Of a stretch of DNA of 64,000 nucleotides, positions 1 through 10,413 are shown piece after piece. Position 1 is the first letter of the stretch; each line of letters begins with the position of its first letter. The DNA is from Crocinitomicaceae bacterium. GTDB taxonomy: Bacteria > Bacteroidota > Bacteroidia > Flavobacteriales_D > Crocinitomicaceae. Where the stretch lies: positions 1-64,000 of the forward strand of contig JAQWKT010000006.1 in NCBI GenBank assembly GCA_029247685.1, given 5' to 3'. Below the pieces are notes generated by a model. It did no database searches and was not told the DNA's origin. It saw nothing but the letters and a program-made list of their open reading frames with translations. Made by a program: the position numbers and the translations under genes.

Positions 1-1
1 T

Positions 2-187
2 GTTTATCCAAGATTTGCCCCTACCATGGAATGGGATATTGCCTCAGGACAAGCAGTTTTAAATGCGCTCGGAGGAGAAGTAATTCATGCAGAAACCAAA
101 AAACCATTAATTTATAACAAAGAAAACCTAAAAAACCCTAGTTTTATAGCAAGTACAAAAGCACTATTAAATAATTCTGATACGTAG
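2..187 (+). CDS. cysQ: 3'(2'),5'-bisphosphate nucleotidase CysQ (C-terminal fragment, runs off window start)
   Basis: Frame 2 reads VYPRFAPTMEWDIASGQAVLNALGGEVI..., the inositol-monophosphatase-family C-terminal motif; ends at TAG 185-187. Confidence 0.85.
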   Translation, partial: VYPRFAPTMEWDIASGQAVLNALGGEVIHAETKKPLIYNKENLKNPSFIASTKALLNNSDT

Positions 188-219
188 CTTTAGAATCTGT
201 TTTTGTTCAATAAAAGCCC

Positions 220-1890
220 ATGATTAAAAAAGGATGTTTATTGTTTTTCTTAACTGTTTGTTTTTTTGGGCAAGCACAAATGAATAATTTACTTCATTTA
301 AATGCGTCTTCAAAAGACAATTGGCTTTTAAGCCATAAACCCGAATTAGTTGGTGATGCCTGGGATGGCTTAGAGTCATATATTACTCTTTCTGGACCAC
401 TAAAGTCTTTTCTTCCCGTTCAACCCTTTATTTTTAACACAAAAACACTAAAGGTTGTTTCCACTGGAGATACTATTGCCTTAGAGATGACTTTAAAAAA
501 ATCATTTGAACCCAAAACATTACCTATAAAGCAATTTTTTACCTCAAATGATATCCCAAATCAAATAAATTATTTGTTTTTTACTCGTGGCAAAAATTAT
601 ACCTTAGGAATTACTCCAGCGCTTAATTTTTCAATGGGAAAAGACTTTAAGGACACAACAAATAATACTCTTTTTAGAAATACTAGAGGGTTTATGGTAG
701 AAGGAACACTTTTAGATAATGTTTCTTTTTCTACTTCATTTTACGAAAATCAGGCCAGATTTAGCGCTTATGAAAACGACTACATTGCTTCTCATGGAGA
801 GCTTTATCCTGCAAGTAATGGCAATTATTCAATGCAAAATGCAGTTGTACCTGGTGGGGCAAGAACAAAACCTTTTAAAACAAATGGATATGACTTTGCT
901 TTTGCCCAAGGATATATTAGTTATCGTCCAAATAAACATTTAACCCTTACAACAGGAAATAACCTTCAATTTGTGGGTTTGGGTTATCGATCTTTGCTTT
1001 TGTCGGATAATAGTTATGGTGCACCATATATACGAGCAGATGTTACGGTAAATTCCAAATGGGCATTTAATTATTATCGAGCAAGGTATATGAATCTTGT
1101 GCGTCAAACAGCTCATTCAACGGTAGAGGCATATTATACGCCAAAGGCTTTTACTTCCAGCTATATTTCTTATAAGCCCTTTGCTGAGTTTGAGATGAGC
1201 TTATTTGAGGGTTCTATTTGGCTTAAAGATCAAACAAAAAATGGAAGAACGCATGCTTTATCTTATAATCCGATTCCATTTTTAGCCGCTTTAGCCTCAG
1301 ATACGATGGTATATAGTATAAATGGATTGAACTTGAATTATCAAGTGCCATTGAAAAAAATGATAATGATTTTATATGGCCAGTTGGCCATTGGTAATTT
1401 AGATTTCAATCAACCTGCTTTTCAAGTAGGGATTAGGCAGTTTTATGGAGAGATAAAAAAGTTTTTAATCAAAACACAACTAGAATACAATTATGTTTCA
1501 AAAGAAATGTATCAGAGTAAAAATCGAAGCTTAAGTTATAGCCATTATAATTTGCCTATTGCACATGTCAATGCAAATGCCTTTAATGAGTTTATTTTAA
1601 GAACAAATGTAGAGTATAAGAGCTTTTATTTTGATTACAAGGGAATTGTTTATTTATTAAAAGATAAACAGGACGGTGCATTACTTCAAATAGATTTAAA
1701 TAACCCATCATATAATGGAACAATCCTTCACAATTGGTTTGAATTGGGCTATTTGATTAATAGGCAATCGCAAATGAAAGTTTTTTCAAGGTTTGGAATA
1801 AGAACCCAAAGCGGAGATATAAATAGAGAAAACATGATTTTTTCTTTTGGGTTAAAAACAGGATTTATAAATCAGTACAATGATTATTAG
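220..1890 (+). CDS. outer-membrane beta-barrel, RemB/Wzi-like (capsule assembly/gliding-associated)
   Basis: ORF of 556 aa with signal peptide; motif NNLQFVGLGYRSLLLSDNSYGAPYIR shared with the next ORF. Confidence 0.55.
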   Translation: MIKKGCLLFFLTVCFFGQAQMNNLLHLNASSKDNWLLSHKPELVGDAWDGLESYITLSGPLKSFLPVQPFIFNTKTLKVVSTGDTIALEMTLKKSFEPKTLPIKQFFTSNDIPNQINYLFFTRGKNYTLGITPALNFSMGKDFKDTTNNTLFRNTRGFMVEGTLLDNVSFSTSFYENQARFSAYENDYIASHGELYPASNGNYSMQNAVVPGGARTKPFKTNGYDFAFAQGYISYRPNKHLTLTTGNNLQFVGLGYRSLLLSDNSYGAPYIRADVTVNSKWAFNYYRARYMNLVRQTAHSTVEAYYTPKAFTSSYISYKPFAEFEMSLFEGSIWLKDQTKNGRTHALSYNPIPFLAALASDTMVYSINGLNLNYQVPLKKMIMILYGQLAIGNLDFNQPAFQVGIRQFYGEIKKFLIKTQLEYNYVSKEMYQSKNRSLSYSHYNLPIAHVNANAFNEFILRTNVEYKSFYFDYKGIVYLLKDKQDGALLQIDLNNPSYNGTILHNWFELGYLINRQSQMKVFSRFGIRTQSGDINRENMIFSFGLKTGFINQYNDY

Positions 1891-3352
1891 AGTATTTGTT
1901 TTTTGTTTTATTAGTTTTTTTGGTTTTTCACAATTCAAAACAGGCTATCAAACATCCTTTTTATTAGAGGATGGGCCTAGTAGTACAATATCAGAAATTA
2001 CCTCACATACTTCTTTAAAGCCTTTCGATTATTATCAATTTATAGAACCTAGTCGTTTAGTAATAAAGGAATCAATTGGAAAAGAAAAAATACCAGAATC
2101 TAATAATTTAGGATTAAACCTAACCCCAATAATGGATATGGGTGGACAATACATAGAAGGGTTTTATGGCTATCGTCTTGGGGCAGGATTAATGGCAGAG
2201 TCCTATTTTAAAAACAAATTTTATGGAAGGGTAATGCTTTGTCCAACGCTTACTTCAGGTTTTAGTCCCCTAGAATATTTTGACCCCAATAGTTTATCAG
2301 GTAAAAATAGGATGGTGTATACTACTCGGGCAAGATTGTGTTACAAGCCAAACGAGGTGTTTTCTTTTCATGCAGGCTTAGACAACAACTTTATTGGAGA
2401 AGGAAGTCGGTCTTTGTTTTTAAGTGATTATGGAAGGCCCTCTCCTTTTGCTCAAATGCGAGCAAAATTTTGGAGGATTCAATACATGGTTCAATATAAT
2501 TTTTTGAGGGAACGAGAACAAGATAATTGGAAGTCTAAATATATGGCAAGCCATCACATTAGTTGGAACATTACAAAGTGGCTCAACCTAGGAGTTTTTG
2601 AATCGGTTGTTTTTAAACCAAAGGATACACTTTTAAATAGAGGCTTTGATGTAGAATATTTAAACCCGATGGTGTTTTTTAGGCCACAAGAATACTCTTT
2701 GGGTTCATCAGATAACGTTCTTTTAGGACTTAGTTTGTCAGCAAAGATTAAAAACCACACCATTTATTCGCAGCTAATTTTGGATGAATTTTTGCTTTCT
2801 GAAATAAAAAACCAAACCGGTTGGTGGGCAAATAAGTATGGCGCACAATTGGGGGTAAAAGGAAGGATTGAAATTAAAAAACAAAACTTCTTTTACAGAG
2901 CTGAAGCAAACCTAGTAAGGCCATATACCTATTCTCATCTAGATAATAGTCAAAATTATGGCCATCAAAACTCGGTGTTAGCGCATCCGCTTCACTCTAA
3001 TTTTTATGAGTTACTTACAGAATTAAAATGGGAAAATAAAAGATGGCTTGCAAAAGCATTTGCTATGTATATGGTTAAGGGAGGGAATCAAAATGGGATA
3101 AATTATGGTGGAAATGTTTATGATTCTTACGTTAACAGACCCGATGATTATGGAAACTATATAGGACAGGGAAAGCCAATAAACACCATGATGTTATGGT
3201 TTCAAGCAGGATATAAGTTGTTTCCTAAATGGAGAACGAATGTTTATGTTGACCTTCAGATTAGAAAACAAGAAAACATTCCTAACAATATTATTTTAAT
3301 GACTACGATTGGAATTAGATCTTGGCTATGGAACGACTATAGGAATTATTAG
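1880..3352 (+). CDS. outer-membrane beta-barrel, RemB/Wzi-like (tandem paralogue)
   Basis: ORF of 490 aa with signal peptide; GLDNNFIGEGSRSLFLSDYGRPSPF motif; overlaps upstream ORF by 11 nt. Confidence 0.6.
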   Translation: MIIRVFVFCFISFFGFSQFKTGYQTSFLLEDGPSSTISEITSHTSLKPFDYYQFIEPSRLVIKESIGKEKIPESNNLGLNLTPIMDMGGQYIEGFYGYRLGAGLMAESYFKNKFYGRVMLCPTLTSGFSPLEYFDPNSLSGKNRMVYTTRARLCYKPNEVFSFHAGLDNNFIGEGSRSLFLSDYGRPSPFAQMRAKFWRIQYMVQYNFLREREQDNWKSKYMASHHISWNITKWLNLGVFESVVFKPKDTLLNRGFDVEYLNPMVFFRPQEYSLGSSDNVLLGLSLSAKIKNHTIYSQLILDEFLLSEIKNQTGWWANKYGAQLGVKGRIEIKKQNFFYRAEANLVRPYTYSHLDNSQNYGHQNSVLAHPLHSNFYELLTELKWENKRWLAKAFAMYMVKGGNQNGINYGGNVYDSYVNRPDDYGNYIGQGKPINTMMLWFQAGYKLFPKWRTNVYVDLQIRKQENIPNNIILMTTIGIRSWLWNDYRNY

Positions 3353-4569
3353 TTTAAAATAGATTCGTAAACCGCTTGATATTTTTTGATTCCGCTATCT
3401 AAAGAATAATAGTTTTTTGAAGTTTCTATTATTTTGTCTCTATTGAAGGTTGGTTTAGATAAAACAAGATCAGCTATTTTGTTATATTCTTTATTTTCAA
3501 AGCTTTTAACGAGAAGATTAGGTAAACAAAGATTCATTATTTCGTCAACATCTCCAACCCCTTTATTGCATATTACAGGAACGCCAAGACTCATTATTTC
3601 TCCCATTTTTGTGGGAGAAGAGGCTTTTTTAGAAAAAACGGGAAGAATGAAAAAGATTGAAAAATGACTAAGGCTTATGTATGAAGGCATTAATTCTCTA
3701 GGTGAAGGCTGAATTAATATACTATTTGTGTCGATTCCCTTTTCTTTCGCTTTTACATAAATGTTGTTAGGGTTGTCTTTGGTTATAAACAAAAATTTAG
3801 CATTTGATTTCTTTTTTTGTAAGACGATAAAAAAATCCAGCATTTCATCCAGCATATACCATGTTCCTACAGAACCTACATAAGAAAGAACAAAATCATC
3901 ATCTTTAACATCAAGTTTTTTTGATAATTTTTTTATGTTATTTGGGTCAAATAATTTTTCATCTGTACAGCAGGGAATAACACTTATAGGAGAGAGCTTT
4001 TTAAGCTTCCAAGATTCCATTTCTTTCTTGCCGGAAGAGGTTAAAGAGATTATGTGGTTTGATTCTTGGCAAAAAGCCCTTTCTTTCTTTTTAAAAAAGT
4101 TATAAACTCTTTTAAAAAGAAAATGATTTTTGTTCCAAAGGCCACCGTCAACTCTTTCATCTGCATAAAAACCTCTCATGTCAAATATAAAAGGGATATT
4201 CTTTTTTCGTTTTATTTTTAATGCGACTAATGAAGTTATGTAGCTTCTACAGTGTATTAATGCGACTCCTTCTTTTATTAATAGGTTTACCGTTTTTTGT
4301 AATTTAAAAACGTCCCATAATGTCGAAATTATAGGTGGAAATTTGGTGTATTTTAATGCAATCCAATCAATTTCATTAGCAAGAAGTATGGTTTTAATTT
4401 TTGCTTCGTTTTCTAAATAGTTTTTGTTTTTCTCGAAGCTTATAATCGTAATGCTATATTTTTGGGTTTCATTTACCCCAATGATATAGGGAATTACCTG
4501 AGATTGACCTAAAGGATCTGTTAATCCGTCATAAGACAAAAAGAGAGTTTTTTTTCTTTCTTTTTTCAT
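3349..4569 (-). CDS. glycosyltransferase family 4 (start trimmed to MKKERKKTLFLSYDG)
   Basis: GT-B fold pattern: DPLGQSQVIPYI, FDMRGFYADERVDGG, SYVGSVGTWYM, SSPTKMGEIMSLGVPVICNKGVGD. Confidence 0.85.
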   Translation of the reverse strand: MKKERKKTLFLSYDGLTDPLGQSQVIPYIIGVNETQKYSITIISFEKNKNYLENEAKIKTILLANEIDWIALKYTKFPPIISTLWDVFKLQKTVNLLIKEGVALIHCRSYITSLVALKIKRKKNIPFIFDMRGFYADERVDGGLWNKNHFLFKRVYNFFKKKERAFCQESNHIISLTSSGKKEMESWKLKKLSPISVIPCCTDEKLFDPNNIKKLSKKLDVKDDDFVLSYVGSVGTWYMLDEMLDFFIVLQKKKSNAKFLFITKDNPNNIYVKAKEKGIDTNSILIQPSPRELMPSYISLSHFSIFFILPVFSKKASSPTKMGEIMSLGVPVICNKGVGDVDEIMNLCLPNLLVKSFENKEYNKIADLVLSKPTFNRDKIIETSKNYYSLDSGIKKYQAVYESILN

Positions 4570-4617
4570 TTCTTCAAAAATACAATCTTTTAACCTAAGA
4601 GACTTTAGATTTATCAA

Positions 4618-4625
4618 TATATTTG
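4618..4625 (+). promoter_or_regulatory. candidate -7 box TATATTTG, inside palindrome TATTTGCAAATA, between divergent glycosyltransferases
   Basis: Matches Bacteroidetes consensus TAnnTTTG; 23 nt upstream of ATG 4649. Confidence 0.4.
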
Positions 4626-4648
4626 CAAATACTTTTTCAAAAAAAAAG

Positions 4649-5737
4649 ATGAAAAAAATAGCTGTTTTATGTCCTTATCCAGTAGGTGTTGCTGCTGGAC
4701 AAAGATTAAAGTATGAACAGTATTTTGAAGATTGGAAAAAAAATGGTTACGAAATAACAACCTATCCCTTTATGAGTGATAAACTATGGGATGTTGCTTA
4801 TTTAAAAGGGCATTTATTTACTAAAGTTATTGAAACAATAAAAGGTTACTTTAAAAGATTAGGAGTTTTGTTCTATTTAAGAAAGTACGACATTGTTTAT
4901 ACTCATCAATGGACTACCCCATATGGAACAAGTTTGTATGATTTTTTAGTTAGAAAAAACTCAAAAAAATTAATTTTTGATTTAGAAGACTTTGTTTTAG
5001 TTCAAAATAATGGAGTTATATCTACGTCAAAGTTTGTTCGGTTTTTTAGATTCCATTCCAGAACCATCTATTTGATAAAAAACTCAAATCATGTAATTAC
5101 AAGCTCTCCAACATTAAATGATTATTGTAAAAAATTAAACATATTTTCTTCTTCAACATTTATTTCTTCTTCAATTAATACCGAAAGATTTATTCCATTA
5201 AATAGCTATAAAAATGATCATAAAATAGTAATTGGATGGACAGGAACATTTAGTTCAATTCCTTTTTTAGAATCAATTTCGGATGTTTTTTTATCATTAA
5301 GAAAAGAGAGAGAATTTAAGTTGCGAGTCATTTCAAATTGTGACTTTAAAATAGATGGGATTGATCTTGATGTTATCACTTGGACAAAAGAAAAAGAAGT
5401 AAAAGATTTACAGGAAATAGATATAGGTGTATACCCTTTAGAAAACAGCGAATGGGTGTTGGGTAAAAGTGGTCTAAAAGCATTACAATACATGTCTTTT
5501 GGAATCCCAACTGTCGCAACATCAGTAGGAACCTCAAAAATTATTATTAATAATGAGGTTAATGGTTTTTTGGTTAACTCAAAAAAAGAATGGGTTGCTG
5601 CTTTAAAAAGACTAATCGATGACAGCTCGTTGAGAAAAAAAATCGGAAATGCAGCAAGAAATACTATTTTAGAGAAATATTCAACAAATGTAATTAAAGA
5701 AAAATATTTAAATATTTTAAATAATCAGATAAAGTAA
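4649..5737 (+). CDS. glycosyltransferase family 4
   Basis: LCPYPVGVAAGQRLKYEQYF, IVIGWTGTFSSIPFL, SGLKALQYMSFGIPTVATSVGTS. Confidence 0.85.
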   Translation: MKKIAVLCPYPVGVAAGQRLKYEQYFEDWKKNGYEITTYPFMSDKLWDVAYLKGHLFTKVIETIKGYFKRLGVLFYLRKYDIVYTHQWTTPYGTSLYDFLVRKNSKKLIFDLEDFVLVQNNGVISTSKFVRFFRFHSRTIYLIKNSNHVITSSPTLNDYCKKLNIFSSSTFISSSINTERFIPLNSYKNDHKIVIGWTGTFSSIPFLESISDVFLSLRKEREFKLRVISNCDFKIDGIDLDVITWTKEKEVKDLQEIDIGVYPLENSEWVLGKSGLKALQYMSFGIPTVATSVGTSKIIINNEVNGFLVNSKKEWVAALKRLIDDSSLRKKIGNAARNTILEKYSTNVIKEKYLNILNNQIK

Positions 5738-6642
5738 TGAAGCGAAAAAAAGTATATATAGCAGGTTGTGGCGGAATGTTAGGAGAGGCATTTCATAAAA
5801 TTTTTTCTAAAGAATATGAGTTAAAATGTACTGATATTGATGTGAATGAATCATGGCTTTCTTATTTGGATTTTAGAGATTTAAATGCCTATAGAAAAGA
5901 TGTAAAAGATTTTGCTCCTGATTACTTATTTCATTTAGGAGCATTTACAGATTTAGAATATTGTGAAAATAATATAGATCAAACTTATATAACCAACACC
6001 TTGTCTGTTGAAAACGCTACATTAATTAGCAATGAAATGAATATACCATTGTTGTATATTAGTACTGCTGGTATTTTTGATGGAAGCAAAGATTCTTTTG
6101 ATGATTGGGATTTACCATCACCAATGTGTCATTACGCGAGAAGTAAGTATGCTGGTGAATTGTATGTTGAGAAAAATTCCTCAAGGCATTTAATTTGTAG
6201 AGCCGGTTGGATGATGGGAGGAGGGCCAAATAAAGATAAAAAGTTTGTTAGTAAAATAATGAAACAAATAAAGGAAGGAAAAAAAGATCTTCATGTTGTT
6301 GATGATAAATTAGGCACCCCAACTTACACACATGATTTTGCTAGAAATGTTAAAAAGTTATTAGAATTAGAGCTTTGGGGGCTATATAATATGGTTTGTG
6401 AAGGAATGACAGGAAGATATGATGTGGCTAAAGAATTAATTAAAATTTTAAACCTTGAAAATGAAGTAACCCTCAATCCAGTTAATTCTGATTTTTGGGA
6501 AAAAGAATACTTTGCTCCAAGGCCAAGTTCTGAAAGGTTAATAACATTTAAGTTAAATGCAAGGGGAGTTAATGAAATGAGAGATTGGAAAATTTGTTTG
6601 CAAGAGTATATTAATGATTATTATAATGATTATTTAGATTAA
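5737..6642 (+). CDS. RmlD-like NAD(P)-dependent sugar-nucleotide reductase/epimerase (SDR)
   Basis: Rossmann start IAGCGGMLGEAF, catalytic YARSK (YxxxK); start overlaps the stop of the upstream glycosyltransferase. Confidence 0.8.
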   Translation: MKRKKVYIAGCGGMLGEAFHKIFSKEYELKCTDIDVNESWLSYLDFRDLNAYRKDVKDFAPDYLFHLGAFTDLEYCENNIDQTYITNTLSVENATLISNEMNIPLLYISTAGIFDGSKDSFDDWDLPSPMCHYARSKYAGELYVEKNSSRHLICRAGWMMGGGPNKDKKFVSKIMKQIKEGKKDLHVVDDKLGTPTYTHDFARNVKKLLELELWGLYNMVCEGMTGRYDVAKELIKILNLENEVTLNPVNSDFWEKEYFAPRPSSERLITFKLNARGVNEMRDWKICLQEYINDYYNDYLD

Positions 6643-6646
6643 GATT

Positions 6647-8572
6647 TTAATTCATCCATTTGTCATACCACATTTGAAACATTAATAAAAACCACATTTT
6701 ATAATCATATTCTTTTTTACCATTGTAAAAGTTATTTTTTAATTGCTTGATTGCATCCCAATTAAAAATTCCTTGATTTTTTATTTTAGACTCGCTTATA
6801 AATTCTTCAACCAGTTCTTTTAAATCGCTATGCATCCATTCTGCTATTGGAATAGCAAACCCCATTTTCGGTCGGTTCATTAATTCTTTTGGCAAGTATT
6901 GATGTGTTATTTCTCGGAGGATATGTTTTTTAATTCCATTATGGTATTTATAAGAATCTGGTAATTGCGCAGCATATTCAATTAATCGATGATCTAGAAG
7001 CGGCTCTCTTCCTTCCAAACTCACCGTCATTGTTGCTCGGTCAACTTTTTGTAAAATATCATCGACAAGATAAGTTTGGTAGTCAATGGCCATCATAAAA
7101 GAAAGTGGTGTATAATAGTTTTGTTTTAGTTCTTTGGATAGGTATGCGGTGTCTAATTCTTTAGGGTTAAAATTTAAAATAGAATTCAAGTCTTTTTCCG
7201 TAAATTGCTCGCTAAGACTTTTCATTATTCTTTCGGGAGAAGGGTCTTGCAGTAAAGACTTTAATTTTTCATATCGATTGTGAAAGTTGTATTTTTTTCT
7301 AAAATAAGGAACTTTGTCTGCAGGAATTTGGTTCATAATTCCCGCCATTGAATTTCTTGCAAACCCTGGAAGAGCGTTTAATTTTTTACCATATCTTATT
7401 AAATAATCATATCGATTATATCCAGCAAAAACCTCATCTCCTGCATCTGCACTAAGAGCAACAGTAACTTCTTTTCTGGCCATTTTGCTAACTAGAGTTG
7501 TGGGAACAGCGCTGCTATCAGCAAAAGGTTCATCATAATAATAGGGCAAAGATGGGATTAATTCAATTGCTTCTTTTTGAGAACAAGCGATTTCAGTATG
7601 ATTTGTTCCTAAACGATCTGCCACTTCTTTAGCGTAAGGAGCTTCGTTTAATCCAATATCCGGAACTGAAATGGTAAATGTTTTAAGTTTTTGTGTTCTG
7701 TTTTTTTGGAGTAGGGTTGTAACACAAGAGCTATCGTATCCTCCACTTAAAAAAACCCCAACAGGCACGTCTGAAACCATTCGATATTCGCATGCAGATT
7801 GAAGAATTTTTTCGGTTTCTTGTTTTGCCTCTTCAAAAGAGATGTCTAGTTTTGGTTTATTATAAGAGTCATAAACGCTCCAATATTTATTTTGATTTGA
7901 AGGATGAAGATTGGGTTTTTCTTTTATGGATTGTAGATCAAAAGAAAGAGAATGCCCCGGTTTAAGCTTGTAACAATTTTCAAAAATACAATGTGGGCTA
8001 GGAACATTTCCGTATTGCATGTAAGCAGCAACACTAGAAAGGTTTATTTTTTTTTTAAATTTAGGGTGTTCATGAAAGGACTTTAATTCAGAAGAAAATA
8101 AAAATATTTCCCCATCAAAATAATAAAAGAATGGCTTAACTCCAGCCCTATCTCTCACACAAAAAAACTTTTCTGATTCTTTGTTATAAATAACAAAAGC
8201 AAACATGCCAATAAATCTTTTAAGACAACTCTCCCCCCATTCTATATATGCATGAAGAACCACCTCGGTGTCAGAGTTTCCTTTAAAAATGTGTCCAAGT
8301 GTAATTAATTCTTTTTTAATGGAAGAAAAATTATAAACCTCTCCATTAAAACAGATCCAATAATTTTCATAAAGCATTGGTTGACTCCCATTTTCTGATA
8401 AATCTATAATGGAAAGCCGAGTGTGCCCTAGCCCAACAATATGAGATGCGGATTGAATTAACTTTGTTCCAAAAGCATCAGGCCCTCGATGATGCAACGT
8501 TTTAGTCATGCAAATTAAATCTTCTTTTGAAGAAGAACTTTTTAAATCAAAAAAACCGGTTATTCCACACAT
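6647..8572 (-). CDS. asnB: asparagine synthase (glutamine-hydrolysing)
   Basis: N-terminal Cys nucleophile MCGITGFFD, GVFLSGGYDSS PP-loop, SADAGDEVFAGYNRY. Confidence 0.93.
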   Translation of the reverse strand: MCGITGFFDLKSSSSKEDLICMTKTLHHRGPDAFGTKLIQSASHIVGLGHTRLSIIDLSENGSQPMLYENYWICFNGEVYNFSSIKKELITLGHIFKGNSDTEVVLHAYIEWGESCLKRFIGMFAFVIYNKESEKFFCVRDRAGVKPFFYYFDGEIFLFSSELKSFHEHPKFKKKINLSSVAAYMQYGNVPSPHCIFENCYKLKPGHSLSFDLQSIKEKPNLHPSNQNKYWSVYDSYNKPKLDISFEEAKQETEKILQSACEYRMVSDVPVGVFLSGGYDSSCVTTLLQKNRTQKLKTFTISVPDIGLNEAPYAKEVADRLGTNHTEIACSQKEAIELIPSLPYYYDEPFADSSAVPTTLVSKMARKEVTVALSADAGDEVFAGYNRYDYLIRYGKKLNALPGFARNSMAGIMNQIPADKVPYFRKKYNFHNRYEKLKSLLQDPSPERIMKSLSEQFTEKDLNSILNFNPKELDTAYLSKELKQNYYTPLSFMMAIDYQTYLVDDILQKVDRATMTVSLEGREPLLDHRLIEYAAQLPDSYKYHNGIKKHILREITHQYLPKELMNRPKMGFAIPIAEWMHSDLKELVEEFISESKIKNQGIFNWDAIKQLKNNFYNGKKEYDYKMWFLLMFQMWYDKWMN

Positions 8573-8575
8573 ATT

Positions 8576-9892
8576 CTAGGGTTCAGAAGTTTGTTTTGTA
8601 TTAATGGATAAAAGTAAAAACAAAAAGGGTAATAATGGCGCTCTAATTCGAACTAATAAACCAAAAAGAATAGAAGAAAACCCAGCCATAAAACCAATGA
8701 AAATAGCGAAAATGAACCCAAAGATTAAAAATTCATTCTTTCTAATAGTATTTATTTTTTTTAAAACAGAGCCTTTAAATAAAAAAAACAGAGTATATAA
8801 AATAAGAAGACAACTTTCTAATCCATTTAATATTAAAGTGATAGATAAAGATTCAGAAATAAAAGGCCTGTAAAAAGCAGTTAAAGTTGCATTTGGAAAT
8901 GTTTTAAGTACCCCAGTAAAAGAATAATCAGAGGTGTTTATTTCATATCTTTTCCCGGAGTATAATTCATTATTAGTAAAGTCTTGTTGAAGAACAGCTG
9001 CCTCTTTAAGCATGTCGGCAGCATACCCAGATCTAAGAAAGAAGAATAAACCTAAAACAATTATTAAAAATGAAGAAAACCGTAAAAACAATTTAACTAA
9101 CAAATTGTCTTTAAATCGTTTTATTAAGATTGTTCCATATGAAATAGATAATCCTCCAATAAGACATGCAATTAAGAAGGGCCTTACGTTATAAATTATA
9201 TAAATATAAAGGCACAAAAAAACACAAATAGAAATAGATAGTTTTTTGTTTTTTGAAAAAAGATTAAAAAAGATAGAAATAATAAAAAAAGAGCTTAAAA
9301 GCATAAAACTGTCTTTTGATAAGCCAGTACACCAAAAATTTAAAGAAGGAAAGAATAAGAAGGCAAAGGCAAGTTTTCTAGAAGAAACCAAATTATAGTT
9401 TTTAATATTGTTGAAAACTCCCCATGTAGCATTGGCGACAAGAAATGATACAATAAATGTTGCCGCTAAATAACTTTTAAATGTAATTAAAGATAAAAAA
9501 AAGGATATTTTACAAATAAACCATGCGCTAGGCTCTCTATAGATCCATCCAGGCGGATATCCCGTTTTATTGTTAAAATGATCAAACATCATTTTAAGGT
9601 TTGGTTCAGAAAATAGTTCAGAAATAAGAGTTCCAGGGCTTTCTAGTAGTAAATTGTTTAAGCAGTTTGCTCCATCCCAATACGCAGTTGTATCTCCTCC
9701 ACCGTAGTAAAAGATATAAATTAAAGCAAAAACAAGGCTAAAGAACAATTTGTAAATAACGTTCCAGGTATAATAAGGTCTAATTTTTTCATCTATTTTC
9801 TGAGCTCGATTGTTTGAAATTAATAGAATTATAATTACCCAAACAAAGGCAGAAAGAAGGTCTGTAGCAGAAAAAAAATTAGAAGTCTCCAA
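8576..9892 (-). CDS. multi-pass membrane protein, possible polysaccharide polymerase or GT-C-like enzyme
   Basis: 438 aa, many TM helices, YYGGGDTTAYWDGA loop, position in polysaccharide locus. Confidence 0.5.
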   Translation of the reverse strand: METSNFFSATDLLSAFVWVIIILLISNNRAQKIDEKIRPYYTWNVIYKLFFSLVFALIYIFYYGGGDTTAYWDGANCLNNLLLESPGTLISELFSEPNLKMMFDHFNNKTGYPPGWIYREPSAWFICKISFFLSLITFKSYLAATFIVSFLVANATWGVFNNIKNYNLVSSRKLAFAFLFFPSLNFWCTGLSKDSFMLLSSFFIISIFFNLFSKNKKLSISICVFLCLYIYIIYNVRPFLIACLIGGLSISYGTILIKRFKDNLLVKLFLRFSSFLIIVLGLFFFLRSGYAADMLKEAAVLQQDFTNNELYSGKRYEINTSDYSFTGVLKTFPNATLTAFYRPFISESLSITLILNGLESCLLILYTLFFLFKGSVLKKINTIRKNEFLIFGFIFAIFIGFMAGFSSILFGLLVRIRAPLLPFLFLLLSINTKQTSEP

Positions 9893-9939
9893 AATTGAAT
9901 AAATGGTTCAAATCAAAAGTAATAAATGGATTCGAATTG

Positions 9940-10413
9940 TTAGGCATTATGGTATTTTTCCTTTTTGATAATCGAAAATGCCCTATAAAGTTGTTCCAAA
10001 AAAAATAAGCGTATCATTTGATGCGAAAAAGTCATGGAAGAAAGTCTAATCTTTTTATTTGCTCTTTGATAGACATTTTCAGAGAATCCATAAGCCCCCC
10101 CAATTATAAATACAACTTTTCGCGTTGAGTTAATGATTTTTTTTTCAATAAAAACGGAAAATTCCATCGAACTTAAGACATCTCCTTTTTCATCTAAAAG
10201 AACAATAAAGTCAGAAGGACTAATGTTTTTTAAAATTAACAAACCTTCTTTTTTTTTAATTTCTGAAATAGGGAGGTTTTTTTTGTTTTTTAAATCAGGG
10301 ATTGTTTTTTTTTCAAATTTACAATAATGAAGAAGCCTTTTTAAAAAAACCCCTTCCCCTTCTGTAAGGTAATTTTCAGAATTTTTTCCAACACAAAGTA
10401 GTTGTATATTCAT
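9940..10413 (-). CDS. rlmH: 23S rRNA (pseudouridine1915-N3)-methyltransferase RlmH
   Basis: FIIGGAYGFSENVY...RLSSMTFSHQMIRLFFLEQLYRAFSI...YHNA C-terminal signature. Confidence 0.95.
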   Translation of the reverse strand: MNIQLLCVGKNSENYLTEGEGVFLKRLLHYCKFEKKTIPDLKNKKNLPISEIKKKEGLLILKNISPSDFIVLLDEKGDVLSSMEFSVFIEKKIINSTRKVVFIIGGAYGFSENVYQRANKKIRLSSMTFSHQMIRLFFLEQLYRAFSIIKKEKYHNA

